7,389 bases of DNA from Oscillospiraceae bacterium. Its GTDB lineage: Bacteria > Bacillota > Clostridia > Oscillospirales > Ruminococcaceae. The position numbers and the translations under genes were made by a program. The stretch spans positions 1 to 7,389 of the forward strand of contig JAFQND010000201.1 in the NCBI GenBank assembly GCA_017396055.1, in the 5' to 3' direction. Positions 1 to 5,844 of the stretch are shown in pieces. Positions within the stretch are counted from its first letter, which is position 1, and each line of letters starts with the position of its first letter. Below the pieces are notes generated by a model, which saw only the letters and a list, made by a program, of their open reading frames with translations, had not been told where the DNA came from and ran no database searches.

Positions 1-1007
1 CCCACCACATCCAGAAGGAATTTCTTGTCGGCGGCGGTGATGATATTTCCCTCTCTTGTGATATCGCCTTTGGGTGCAATGTTCACTTCATTGCCGCAGT
101 TATTCTCACCGAAGCCCCAGTTGTCGGTGAAGGCTTCGCCGTCCAGGAAGGTAAAGTATTTTTTCGTGTCGCCGTCGTGGTACATGGTCGCCAGATACCG
201 GCAGTGGGTATCGGTCAGCTGTGCGACAAAACGGCGTTCCAGCTTTTCGGACGCGATCACATCTTTCTCGGGGGTATCGTCGGCGGGCGTCTCTCTTGCG
301 ATGATCTCGACGCCTTCAATGCCGTGGACCGATGCTTTCCCGGTGACCTTCATCTCAAACAGACAGCTGCACCGGCGGGAAGGGTAGTCATAAATGCCCC
401 AGGTCAGCTCTTCGCCCAGCTTCGGGACAAGGAACCAGCCCATCAGCTCCTCCCATCTGACAGGGAAGGGGGCTTCAGCCGAGGGTTCAATGGTATATGC
501 GGGAAGGAATTCGGGGATTTTTTTCATGATGTTTTCTCCTTTTTGCGGATAGGGATAGAGTTTTCGGAAGTGTTCGCGTGCGGTATGGAGCCGGCTCTTG
601 ACGGTGCCCTGCGGGATGCCCAGCCGTTTTGCGATATCGGCCTGTGACAGTTCGGCAAAATAATAGAGCCACAGGATCTGTTTCTCCCGTTCGGGGAGCA
701 CAGCCAGCGTTTCACGCACTGCGTTTTCCGGTCCGTAAAGGGTATAGGACGGCTCGGGCACCGAATCCAGTGGTACCTCGGGCAGTTTTGCCTGTTTCCG
801 GTACCAGTCATTGCAGCGACTCCGGGCGATGGCAAGAAGCCAGCTTTTGAAAGCAGTCCGGTCTTTCAGCTGACCGAATTTCCGGTATGCTGTGACATAT
901 ACTTCCTGCAGGACATCGTCGGTGTCTGCTCCGGAAGGCAGTCTGAATTTCACATACCGCTCGACCGCAGCCTTGTTTTCTCCGAGCAGCTGTTCAAAAC
1001 TTTTCAA
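1..1007 (-). CDS. ECF-type RNA polymerase sigma factor with large in-frame C-terminal domain (partial, 3' end off window)
   Basis: This is an alternative sigma factor that directs RNA polymerase to a small regulon. Residues 1-150 carry region 2 (DDVLQEVYVTAYRKF near 30-44, then FKSWLLAIARSRCNDWYRK near 53-71) and region 4 with its helix-turn-helix (LPEREKQILWLYYF, then LSQADIAKRLGIPQGTVKSRL near 120-140). The frame does not stop after region 4. It runs through YPYPQKGENI into a second domain from residue 161 (MKKIPEF...), with at least 175 more residues containing WEELMGWFLVPKLGEELTWG, RRFVAQLTDTHCRYLA and FLDGEAFTDNWGFGENNCGN. The start is TTG at 1005-1007: an in-frame TGA lies at 1023-1025 and GGAGG at 1016-1020 gives 8-nt spacing. 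I recall similar sigma-plus-C-domain fusions in Clostridia, so the join is probably genuine, but I cannot search. No separate anti-sigma gene is visible, so the C-domain may regulate the sigma (inference). It is probably autoregulated from the ECF promoter just upstream. Confidence 0.88.
   Translation of the reverse strand, partial: MKSFEQLLGENKAAVERYVKFRLPSGADTDDVLQEVYVTAYRKFGQLKDRTAFKSWLLAIARSRCNDWYRKQAKLPEVPLDSVPEPSYTLYGPENAVRETLAVLPEREKQILWLYYFAELSQADIAKRLGIPQGTVKSRLHTAREHFRKLYPYPQKGENIMKKIPEFLPAYTIEPSAEAPFPVRWEELMGWFLVPKLGEELTWGIYDYPSRRCSCLFEMKVTGKASVHGIEGVEIIARETPADDTPEKDVIASEKLERRFVAQLTDTHCRYLATMYHDGDTKKYFTFLDGEAFTDNWGFGENNCGNEVNIAPKGDITREGNIITAADKKFLLDVV
536..540 (-). promoter_or_regulatory. 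Internal ribosome binding site inside the sigma/C-domain reading frame
   Basis: AGGAG, 8 nt ahead of an in-frame ATG at 525-527, lies within the codons for K-G-E (AAA GGA GAA) at the junction between sigma region 4 and the C-terminal domain. This spacing is as good as that of the true starts in the window. The C-terminal domain could therefore also be made as a free protein of 175 residues or more. Whether this site is used is unknown. Confidence 0.5.
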
Positions 1008-1015
1008 CCGCTTCG

Positions 1016-1020
1016 CCTCC
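1016..1020 (-). promoter_or_regulatory. Ribosome binding site fixing the TTG start of the ECF sigma gene
   Basis: On the minus strand GGAGG is followed by the 8-nt spacer CGAAGCGG and then TTG. The nearest upstream in-frame codon that could extend the gene is preceded by a TGA at 1023-1025, so no earlier start exists. Confidence 0.85.
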
Positions 1021-1033
1021 TTTCACCTATACA

Positions 1034-1059
1034 GACGTCAAAAAGGGGAAAAAGGTTCA
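1034..1059 (-). promoter_or_regulatory. ECF-type promoter of the sigma gene (probable autoregulation)
   Basis: Reading the minus strand, TGAACC (1054-1059) and CGTC (1034-1037) are separated by exactly 16 nt of T/C-rich sequence. This matches the AAC-type -35 and CGTC-type -10 of Firmicute ECF promoters such as those of SigW, SigX and SigV. Transcription would begin near 1027, giving a leader of about 20 nt to the TTG start. ECF sigma factors commonly transcribe their own gene, so autoregulation is the simplest reading. Confidence 0.75.
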
Positions 1060-1073
1060 TTGGGTTGGAAAAA

Positions 1074-2144
1074 TTATGTCATGATGGATCTGAAATCGAT
1101 CTCTTCGGTCAGTACTTTCTCACACCAATCGAGGATCTCCTCCACCCTCTGAGTATCTTCTTCGAGCTGAGAGAGCAGATAAGCGGGCTGCCACCAGAAG
1201 GTCCTTAGATATCGATAGAGAAGCGGTGCCGCCTCGATTTCTTCTTCGGAGAAGGAATATACTTCCTTCATGACGCGGATATTGTATTCCAGCGACTCGA
1301 GCGCCGCTTTTGCCACATCTTTCCGGTCAAAAACAGCGGAATATTCGTCCAGTTCGCACCGGAAAATCACGTCTTCGTAAAAGAATACCATTGCCTCACG
1401 GAACAGATAGTTCAGTACTGTCTCGCGGCCGGAGAGATTGAAATCGAACATGCCCATCAGCCGGTTATCGTCATCCACAAGGATATTGGTTGGGTTTAGG
1501 TCAGCCTGAAATACCGATCGGGGCAGAGAAGAATAGATTTTCTCCAGTTTTCTCATGTTTTCCAGATATGCGCTCCAGATAGCAGCGAACCGCTCTCCAA
1601 ACTGTGGATACTTCTCTTCCATAAGTGACTTGAAGTCCAGTGCGCTCTCAAAGACTTCATCGGTTTCGTCGGAAGGGGAGTATGTTTCGAACAGACACAT
1701 TCCGGAAGGATGATCTGCAATGGTCAGTTTTGCAGCACCGACTCTGCCGATACTGCGGATGGCATCATCGTGCCAGAGATATCTGCCGTTCCCGTCACGC
1801 TTGGATTCGTCTCCGCCGATTCGATGCCGGGCGAACTCCTCCGCGAACAGAGTGCAGCTTTTGCCGTCAAATTCCACTGTCCCGGCAAAATTGCCGTTGA
1901 CATCGGGAAGTATCCGCGGGCAGTCATATCCCAGCTCCCGGTAAGCCTCGATGGTGTTCCGCCAGCCGCACACTCGTTCGGGCGTGGAAAAATCGTTGGA
2001 TGCCAGCTTAATGACCAGCTTGCGGTCGGGCCATTCCGCGATGATTGCCTGACGGAAATCGTCCTCACCGTGGCTGGTGTCTTTGATCTCATACTGCACC
2101 GGCAGACGAGTATTATACATCATAAAAATATCATTCAGTTCCAT
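1074..2144 (-). CDS. Phosphotransferase-family (APH-like) protein
   Basis: A 356-residue cytoplasmic protein with the kinase-like fold of aminoglycoside/choline phosphotransferases. The Brenner-type motif is QADLNPTNIL at 213-222, with the expected catalytic aspartate D215 and N220. The usual leading histidine (HxDxxxxN) is replaced by Q213. The metal-binding aspartate is probably D234 in FDFN, and K46 in LVIKLA is a candidate for the ATP-contacting lysine. The small-molecule substrate cannot be read from sequence: family members phosphorylate aminoglycosides, choline, homoserine, sugars or nucleosides, and a housekeeping kinase is as likely as resistance. ATG at 2142-2144 is preceded by AGGAG (2153-2157) with 8-nt spacing. 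The gene lies 82 nt downstream of the YhcH-like gene, with a hairpin between them and no clear promoter of its own, so it may rely partly on read-through. Its stop is 15 nt from the -35 of the sigma gene promoter. Confidence 0.82.
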   Translation of the reverse strand: MELNDIFMMYNTRLPVQYEIKDTSHGEDDFRQAIIAEWPDRKLVIKLASNDFSTPERVCGWRNTIEAYRELGYDCPRILPDVNGNFAGTVEFDGKSCTLFAEEFARHRIGGDESKRDGNGRYLWHDDAIRSIGRVGAAKLTIADHPSGMCLFETYSPSDETDEVFESALDFKSLMEEKYPQFGERFAAIWSAYLENMRKLEKIYSSLPRSVFQADLNPTNILVDDDNRLMGMFDFNLSGRETVLNYLFREAMVFFYEDVIFRCELDEYSAVFDRKDVAKAALESLEYNIRVMKEVYSFSEEEIEAAPLLYRYLRTFWWQPAYLLSQLEEDTQRVEEILDWCEKVLTEEIDFRSIMT

Positions 2145-2190
2145 ATTATTTTCTCCTTGGGAAAACGAAAAGAGGGATATTGATTAACAG

Positions 2191-2217
2191 GAAAGGCGAG
2201 CCATCGGCCCGCCTTTC
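2191..2217 (-). terminator. Hairpin, probable terminator of the wall-hydrolase operon
   Basis: GAAAGGCG (2191-2198) pairs with CGCCTTTC (2210-2217), and an inner GCC (2200-2202) pairs with GGC (2206-2208) around a 3-nt loop. The 2199/2209 pair is a G-U wobble in minus-strand RNA but an A-C mismatch in plus-strand RNA, so the 12-bp stem is continuous only on the minus strand, the direction of the genes. It starts 10 nt after the TAA of the YhcH-like gene. There is no strong U-run after the stem, so termination may be partial. Confidence 0.6.
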
Positions 2218-2226
2218 TCATTTTAC

Positions 2227-2694
2227 TTATACTCTGACCTTGATGACCAGCTTTTTGGTGACAAGACCTTCCTTGCTGGCGTTTTCGGGGAGGCACATGC
2301 CGGGCATATGGGCGTCCTGAGGGAAGAATACGGCGAAATCACCGGGGTAGAAGCAGAGGTCAATGCCCTTTTCTGCGGTGCAGAAGAAGATGTCCTTCAC
2401 GTCGTTGTACTCGGTGAAGTTCTCACAGTTGCCCATCTCGGTATAGAACATCCGCTCGCCGCCTGTCAGCACCAGCTGGATATCGGCATAGTTGCGGTGG
2501 CATTCATATTTTTCCTTTTCTGCAGGCATATTGGTCTGGTCAGAGAGTGTGGCATAAACTTCCTTGCCGTCGATCTCATATTTGCCGGCGGGCTCCAGAG
2601 AGAAATCTCTGCTCAGCATAAATTCGATGGCTTTGCGGAAATTGTCGGACAGACCGGCATAGCAGGCAGCGTTTTTCAGTTTGTCAAAAATCAT
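2227..2694 (-). CDS. YhcH/YjgK/YiaL (DUF386) family protein, probable sugar anomerase-like cupin
   Basis: A 155-residue protein, the normal length for this family, which includes E. coli YhcH (NanQ, a sialic acid anomerase), YjgK (TabA), YiaL and EbgC. It shows the family signature ECHRNYADIQ at 64-73 (E64, H66 and D71 are likely metal or substrate ligands), GGERMFY near 78-84, and the C-terminal YPGDFAVFFPQDAHMPG with H129, followed by KKLVIKV. It has no signal peptide, so it is cytoplasmic. ATG at 2692-2694 is preceded by AGGGG (2704-2708) with 9-nt spacing. It begins 35 nt after the amidase stop on the same strand and is followed by a terminator-like hairpin, so it is probably the last gene of the wall-hydrolase operon. 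That context suggests its substrate is an amino sugar released from cell-wall glycan (inference). Sialic acid is another option, but no nan genes are in view. Confidence 0.87.
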   Translation of the reverse strand: MIFDKLKNAACYAGLSDNFRKAIEFMLSRDFSLEPAGKYEIDGKEVYATLSDQTNMPAEKEKYECHRNYADIQLVLTGGERMFYTEMGNCENFTEYNDVKDIFFCTAEKGIDLCFYPGDFAVFFPQDAHMPGMCLPENASKEGLVTKKLVIKVRV

Positions 2695-2729
2695 GATATG
2701 TTACCCCTTTCAAGGTTTATTGGACGATA

Positions 2730-4379
2730 TCAGCCGGCGAGATAAGCCTCGATGCCGTCAGCGGTGTAGGCGGCAAAGATAGGCAGGTTATCTTCATCGG
2801 AAAGGACTTCCGCTTCGATAGCGGTGGTGATAAAGCCATACTCGATCAGGATGGAAGCAAACTGTTTGTTGCGGGTCACAGCAAATTCGCTGAACTTGTG
2901 GCCGCGGTTGATGGCGGAGGAGCTGTAGTCCATCTCCTGATAAGCATCAAAGATGTTGTTTGCCACTTCTTTTGCAAGGTTGACCGAGAAGGGCGTGTTG
3001 TAGAATACCTCAACGCCTCTTGCGCTGGTGCTGGCAGAGGAGGTATTGTGATGGACCGAAATGAACAGGTGAGGTTCCCAGGCCACTGCTTCATCCAGAC
3101 GGGCATAGAGGGAATAGAGTTCGGTGCTCTTCCAGGTATCGAGGACATAGACCTCGGCACCGCGGCTCTCCAGTTCATCGGCAAGGGCTTCAGCCTTGTC
3201 CAGGTTCAGGATATGCTCCTGTACACCATTGGCAGAGGCACCGATATCCTGGGTGACCGAATTCTTCATACTGCCGTGGCCGGGGTCGATGACGATGCGT
3301 GCGCCTTCCAGGTCATCAACAGGATTCAGAAAACGCAGGGTCAGCTCACCCATATCGGTGTATTCCGCATAGCAGCCGTAGTATTTGCCTTCTTCGGCGA
3401 GGGTCAGCTCCAGCACACCCTGGGCAATGCCGTTTCTGACACGGGTATAAACTTCTGCTTCGGTGAAGCAGGAAGAAGAGGGGAAGCGGATGGTTCCGGC
3501 AGAGATATCGGTGGTATAGTCGAAGGTGATGACCACTTTATCGGGGGAGAAGGAGCTGACAGTGTTGGTGCTGTCTTTATAGGTGAAAGGTTTGGCTTCC
3601 ACATTGAAGGGAACGCTCCAGAGGCCGGAAACTTTGATGGAAGTATAGCCGCCGGAGGAGGCTGCGGTGATTTTGCTGATCTCGTTGTCGCCGGGGTTTT
3701 TACCGGAGTAGGTCTTGATGTCGGCATATTTCACCTTGCGGCCGGAGGCCAGCAGACAGGTGACCGAACCTTCGGAATCCTCGCTGACATAATCGATGGT
3801 GCCGGCGGGGAGCTGGTAATAATAGGGTGCGCAGTACTCCTCACCGCGGTCATTTTCCACGGGAACATAGACATCGGCATAATCCGAGGTCACGATGATC
3901 ATATCACCCGACTGGGGCTTGACAGTGCTGCCGTCGCTGCCGCTTCCTTCGGAGGAAGGTTTATCGGGAACAGTCACATCCAGCTTGCCCACCGTCAGGC
4001 CGGGAGCAGTCCGGGTCTCGGCACGGTCATCGAGCCATGCGGTAAAGGTGATAGCGCCCAGAGAACCTTCGGCAGCGGTTTTGGATACACGATAATATCC
4101 TTCGAACCAGCTGTAGTTTCCGGAACCTTCTCCGGTGTCGTCCAGAGCGATATTTCGGCCGGCGACACTTGCGATCACAGTGGCGTCTTCGTGAGCCAGC
4201 GCGCGGATGGTGACGTCTTCGCCGGGCAGAACAAGAGTCTGCATTTTCGGTTCCACATTTTTGATGATGCGGGTGAAAGAGCCGCCTGCCGCAGAAGCTG
4301 TGCTGCAGAAAATCAGCGAGAAGGTCATCAGCAGCGCCAGGAGGCGTACGATTCTTTTGATTGTCTTAGAGCTGTTCAA
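2730..4379 (-). CDS. Secreted N-acetylmuramoyl-L-alanine amidase (Amidase_3) with long N-terminal extension
   Basis: A 549-residue exported zinc amidase that cleaves the bond between MurNAc and L-alanine in peptidoglycan. Residues 1-30 form a signal peptide: basic N-terminus, hydrophobic VRLLALLMTFSLIF, and an ASA/AG cleavage site. The Amidase_3 catalytic domain occupies about 360-549, with IVIDPGHGS (zinc ligand H368), QEHILNLDKA (zinc ligand E388), SVHHNTSS (zinc ligand H443) and LIEYGFIT (catalytic E513), so it looks fully active. Residues 32-350 are beta-rich: a first domain to about 137, a Gly/Ser linker near 140-152, an SH3-like stretch near 160-226, and a possible AMIN-like region near 240-353. 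These probably target or bind the wall. The start is TTG at 4377-4379, with GGAGG (4389-4393) at 9-nt spacing. The upstream GHL10 gene ends 15 nt earlier, and this ribosome binding site sits directly beside its stop codon, which suggests translational coupling. Confidence 0.93.
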   Translation of the reverse strand: MNSSKTIKRIVRLLALLMTFSLIFCSTASAAGGSFTRIIKNVEPKMQTLVLPGEDVTIRALAHEDATVIASVAGRNIALDDTGEGSGNYSWFEGYYRVSKTAAEGSLGAITFTAWLDDRAETRTAPGLTVGKLDVTVPDKPSSEGSGSDGSTVKPQSGDMIIVTSDYADVYVPVENDRGEEYCAPYYYQLPAGTIDYVSEDSEGSVTCLLASGRKVKYADIKTYSGKNPGDNEISKITAASSGGYTSIKVSGLWSVPFNVEAKPFTYKDSTNTVSSFSPDKVVITFDYTTDISAGTIRFPSSSCFTEAEVYTRVRNGIAQGVLELTLAEEGKYYGCYAEYTDMGELTLRFLNPVDDLEGARIVIDPGHGSMKNSVTQDIGASANGVQEHILNLDKAEALADELESRGAEVYVLDTWKSTELYSLYARLDEAVAWEPHLFISVHHNTSSASTSARGVEVFYNTPFSVNLAKEVANNIFDAYQEMDYSSSAINRGHKFSEFAVTRNKQFASILIEYGFITTAIEAEVLSDEDNLPIFAAYTADGIEAYLAG

Positions 4380-4388
4380 TGTCCCGAT

Positions 4389-4393
4389 CCTCC
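4389..4393 (-). promoter_or_regulatory. Ribosome binding site fixing the TTG start of the amidase gene
   Basis: GGAGG lies 1 nt after the TAA of the GHL10 gene (4395-4397) and 9 nt before the TTG start. This tight arrangement supports both the non-ATG start and coupling of the two genes. Confidence 0.8.
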
Positions 4394-4394
4394 A

Positions 4395-5696
4395 TTATTT
4401 CAAAAGGGCGATAAAATTACTTTTTTCTTTTTCCATGGCCTGTGACGGATTGCCGAAAACCTGTTCATAGCGGAAAAGGATCACACCGTCGCCGTTTTCA
4501 TAGCTTCTCATCTCGTTGATCTGACGGGCGATGATATCATCGTTTTCCAGCCATTCATTCTTTCCTTCACCGGCATAAAGGTCTTCCGTACCGATCTTAT
4601 AGGGCGAAAGACCGACGATCAGCCGTACGCTGTCTTCGGTGACCATTTCGCTCCATTCTTTCAGCGTTTCACTGTAGGGAGCGGTGGAGTTCTCAAAGCC
4701 GTAGTAGAGCTGGGGCGCCACATAATCCAGATAGCCCGTATGCTGGACCCACTGTGCCACATCGGCATATAAAAGCTCATAGGTCTGACTGTTGATGCCC
4801 CTGGGGCTGATACCGAAAGTCACGGTCTTGTCGACAGTTTTGATGGTGCGATAGATCTGACGCACCATTTTGGATGTAAGACTCCGGCGCCAGTCTCCCT
4901 GAGAGAGGGTGCCGCCCTTGGCCAGATAATCGGCATACTGTGCGGCATCATAGGTAAACTCCAGCCCGGAGGGATAGAAATAGTCGTCGATATGGATACC
5001 GTCGACGTCATAATTCCGTACGATCTCGGCGACGCCCGCCGCGATCAGATCGCGCACTTCGGAAGAGGCGGGATTCAAATAGAGTCTGCCGCCGGTGACA
5101 AAGAGATTTTTCTCCTTCTTCCGTTCAGAGTCATACCACTGCCGGATGGGGTATTCGTCGGAGACCTCGGTGATCTGCGTTTCGGTCATGGCACGCAGGG
5201 GATTGACCCACGCTTCGATCTTCAGCCCCATGTCGTGAGCTTTCTGAACCATGATCTTCAGCGGGTCAAAGGTCAGCGCCTCGCCCATTTTGCCGGAGGC
5301 ATAGTCGGACCAGGGGAAGAAATCAGAGGGATAAAAGCTGTCGCCGTAGGGTCTTACCTGTACGATGACCGTATTCATGCCGGCGTTTTTGCAGTTTTCG
5401 AACATCTCATCCACCGAGGCGGAAAAGTTCTCTTTGCTCTGGCCGACCAGAATGGGCTTCAGGTCCAGAAAAGCGATCCACATGGCGCGGGTCTCGTCTG
5501 TTTTGGCTGCGTTGACACAGGCTGCAGCCACATCGCTGTCAGCAGGCAGCGGGGCAGCTTCGTAAAGAGCCGCAAGCGTTTCCTTTGCAGGAGCACCTGC
5601 GGGCATTTCCGGTGCCGCCGCGGCGAGCGGAGTACCGAGTCCCAGCGAAGCTGTCAGAAAGACGGCGGCTGCCGCCCTGAGAAATTTGTGATTCAA
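4395..5696 (-). CDS. Secreted GHL10 (DUF187/YngK/DigH-like) glycosyl hydrolase family protein
   Basis: A 433-residue exported protein of the glycosyl-hydrolase-like 10 family, which includes E. coli DigH (YddW), a hydrolase of peptide-free (denuded) peptidoglycan glycan strands, and B. subtilis YngK. Residues 1-28 form a signal peptide (basic start, AAAAVFLTASLGLGTPLAAAA), followed by a spacer of about 40 residues. The TIM-barrel domain begins at DETRAMWIAFLDL (67-79) and shows VQVRPYGDSFYPS (112-124), EAWVNPLR (161-168), LYLNPA (205-210), YDVDGIHIDDYFYPSG (229-244, acidic catalytic-site candidates D232, D237 and D238), FGISPRGIN (294-302) and YVAPQLYYG (325-333). The start is TTG at 5694-5696 with GGAGG (5705-5709) at 8-nt spacing. 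It is the first gene of a probable operon with the amidase and YhcH-like genes. It sits downstream of an ECF-like promoter with a leader of about 100 nt. Confidence 0.9.
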   Translation of the reverse strand: MNHKFLRAAAAVFLTASLGLGTPLAAAAPEMPAGAPAKETLAALYEAAPLPADSDVAAACVNAAKTDETRAMWIAFLDLKPILVGQSKENFSASVDEMFENCKNAGMNTVIVQVRPYGDSFYPSDFFPWSDYASGKMGEALTFDPLKIMVQKAHDMGLKIEAWVNPLRAMTETQITEVSDEYPIRQWYDSERKKEKNLFVTGGRLYLNPASSEVRDLIAAGVAEIVRNYDVDGIHIDDYFYPSGLEFTYDAAQYADYLAKGGTLSQGDWRRSLTSKMVRQIYRTIKTVDKTVTFGISPRGINSQTYELLYADVAQWVQHTGYLDYVAPQLYYGFENSTAPYSETLKEWSEMVTEDSVRLIVGLSPYKIGTEDLYAGEGKNEWLENDDIIARQINEMRSYENGDGVILFRYEQVFGNPSQAMEKEKSNFIALLK

Positions 5697-5703
5697 GTTT
5701 GCG

Positions 5704-5710
5704 TCCTCCC
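5704..5710 (-). promoter_or_regulatory. Ribosome binding site fixing the TTG start of the GHL10 gene
   Basis: GGGAGGA on the minus strand lies about 8 nt before TTG. The TTG is placed so that the protein begins MNHKFLRAAA, a normal signal-peptide N-terminus, which supports this start. Confidence 0.8.
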
Positions 5711-5740
5711 GGAAATGATCGGCGCCGCAGAAATGCGGTG

Positions 5741-5760
5741 GGATACATAAATATGCATCC
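5741..5760 (-). promoter_or_regulatory. Imperfect palindrome in the leader of the wall-hydrolase operon
   Basis: GGATGCATATTTATGTATCC (minus strand) pairs at 8 of 10 symmetric positions, and in minus-strand RNA one of the two mismatches becomes a G-U wobble. It lies between the candidate promoter and the ribosome binding site, about 45 nt before the TTG. It could be an operator for a dimeric regulator or a small RNA hairpin; the sequence does not decide between them. Confidence 0.35.
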
Positions 5761-5790
5761 GCCGGTGCAGGTCATGCGCGATGGTTCTCT

Positions 5791-5824
5791 CTATAAAATG
5801 CTGTTAAGCGGGGAAAAGGTTGCA
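5791..5824 (-). promoter_or_regulatory. ECF-like promoter upstream of the GHL10-amidase-YhcH operon
   Basis: On the minus strand TGCAACC (5818-5824) is followed by TTTTCCCC and, 16 nt after AACC, by GCAT (5798-5801) and TTTATAG. The sigma gene promoter in this window has AACC, TTTTTCCCC, a 16-nt spacer, CGTC, then TGTATAG. The -35 element, the T/C tract, the spacing and the downstream TATAG all correspond. The -10 core differs (GCAT against CGTC), so a related ECF sigma rather than the same one may use it. A sigma-A reading (TATAGA with 17-nt spacing) lacks a recognisable -35. Confidence 0.5.
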
Positions 5825-5844
5825 GGTAATTTTTTCCTCTTTCC

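Noticed and set aside
1..527. A separate gene starting at the ATG at 525-527, unlinked to sigma.
   Set aside because: The sigma frame enters it without a stop, so the simplest annotation is one fused gene. The internal start is kept as a possible second product, not as a separate gene.
177..647. A 156-codon plus-strand frame opposite the sigma C-domain.
   Set aside because: It is antisense to a frame with clear sigma motifs and continuous coding character. No promoter or ribosome binding site was seen.
524..835. A minus-strand frame overlapping the sigma gene in another register, which would imply that sigma is broken.
   Set aside because: The sigma frame itself is open from 1007 to the window edge and gives complete region 2 and region 4 motifs. 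The overlapping frame reads as Arg/Ser/Pro-rich noise.
2898..4445. A 515-codon open frame on the plus strand, opposite the amidase gene.
   Set aside because: It lies entirely opposite a gene with signal peptide, intact catalytic motifs and a good ribosome binding site. Its translation is a Gly/Ile/Val-rich string without recognisable domains, as expected for the antisense frame of a gene with biased third codon positions.
5725..5738. The small CCGCA/TGCGG hairpin as a terminator of the membrane-protein gene.
   Set aside because: The stem is only 5 bp and has no T-run. It is over 100 nt past the stop codon, next to the GHL10 ribosome binding site.
4992..5750. A 252-codon open frame on the plus strand, opposite the GHL10 gene.
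   Set aside because: It is a shadow of the GHL10 gene, with no ribosome binding site, no family motif and an end in the operon leader.
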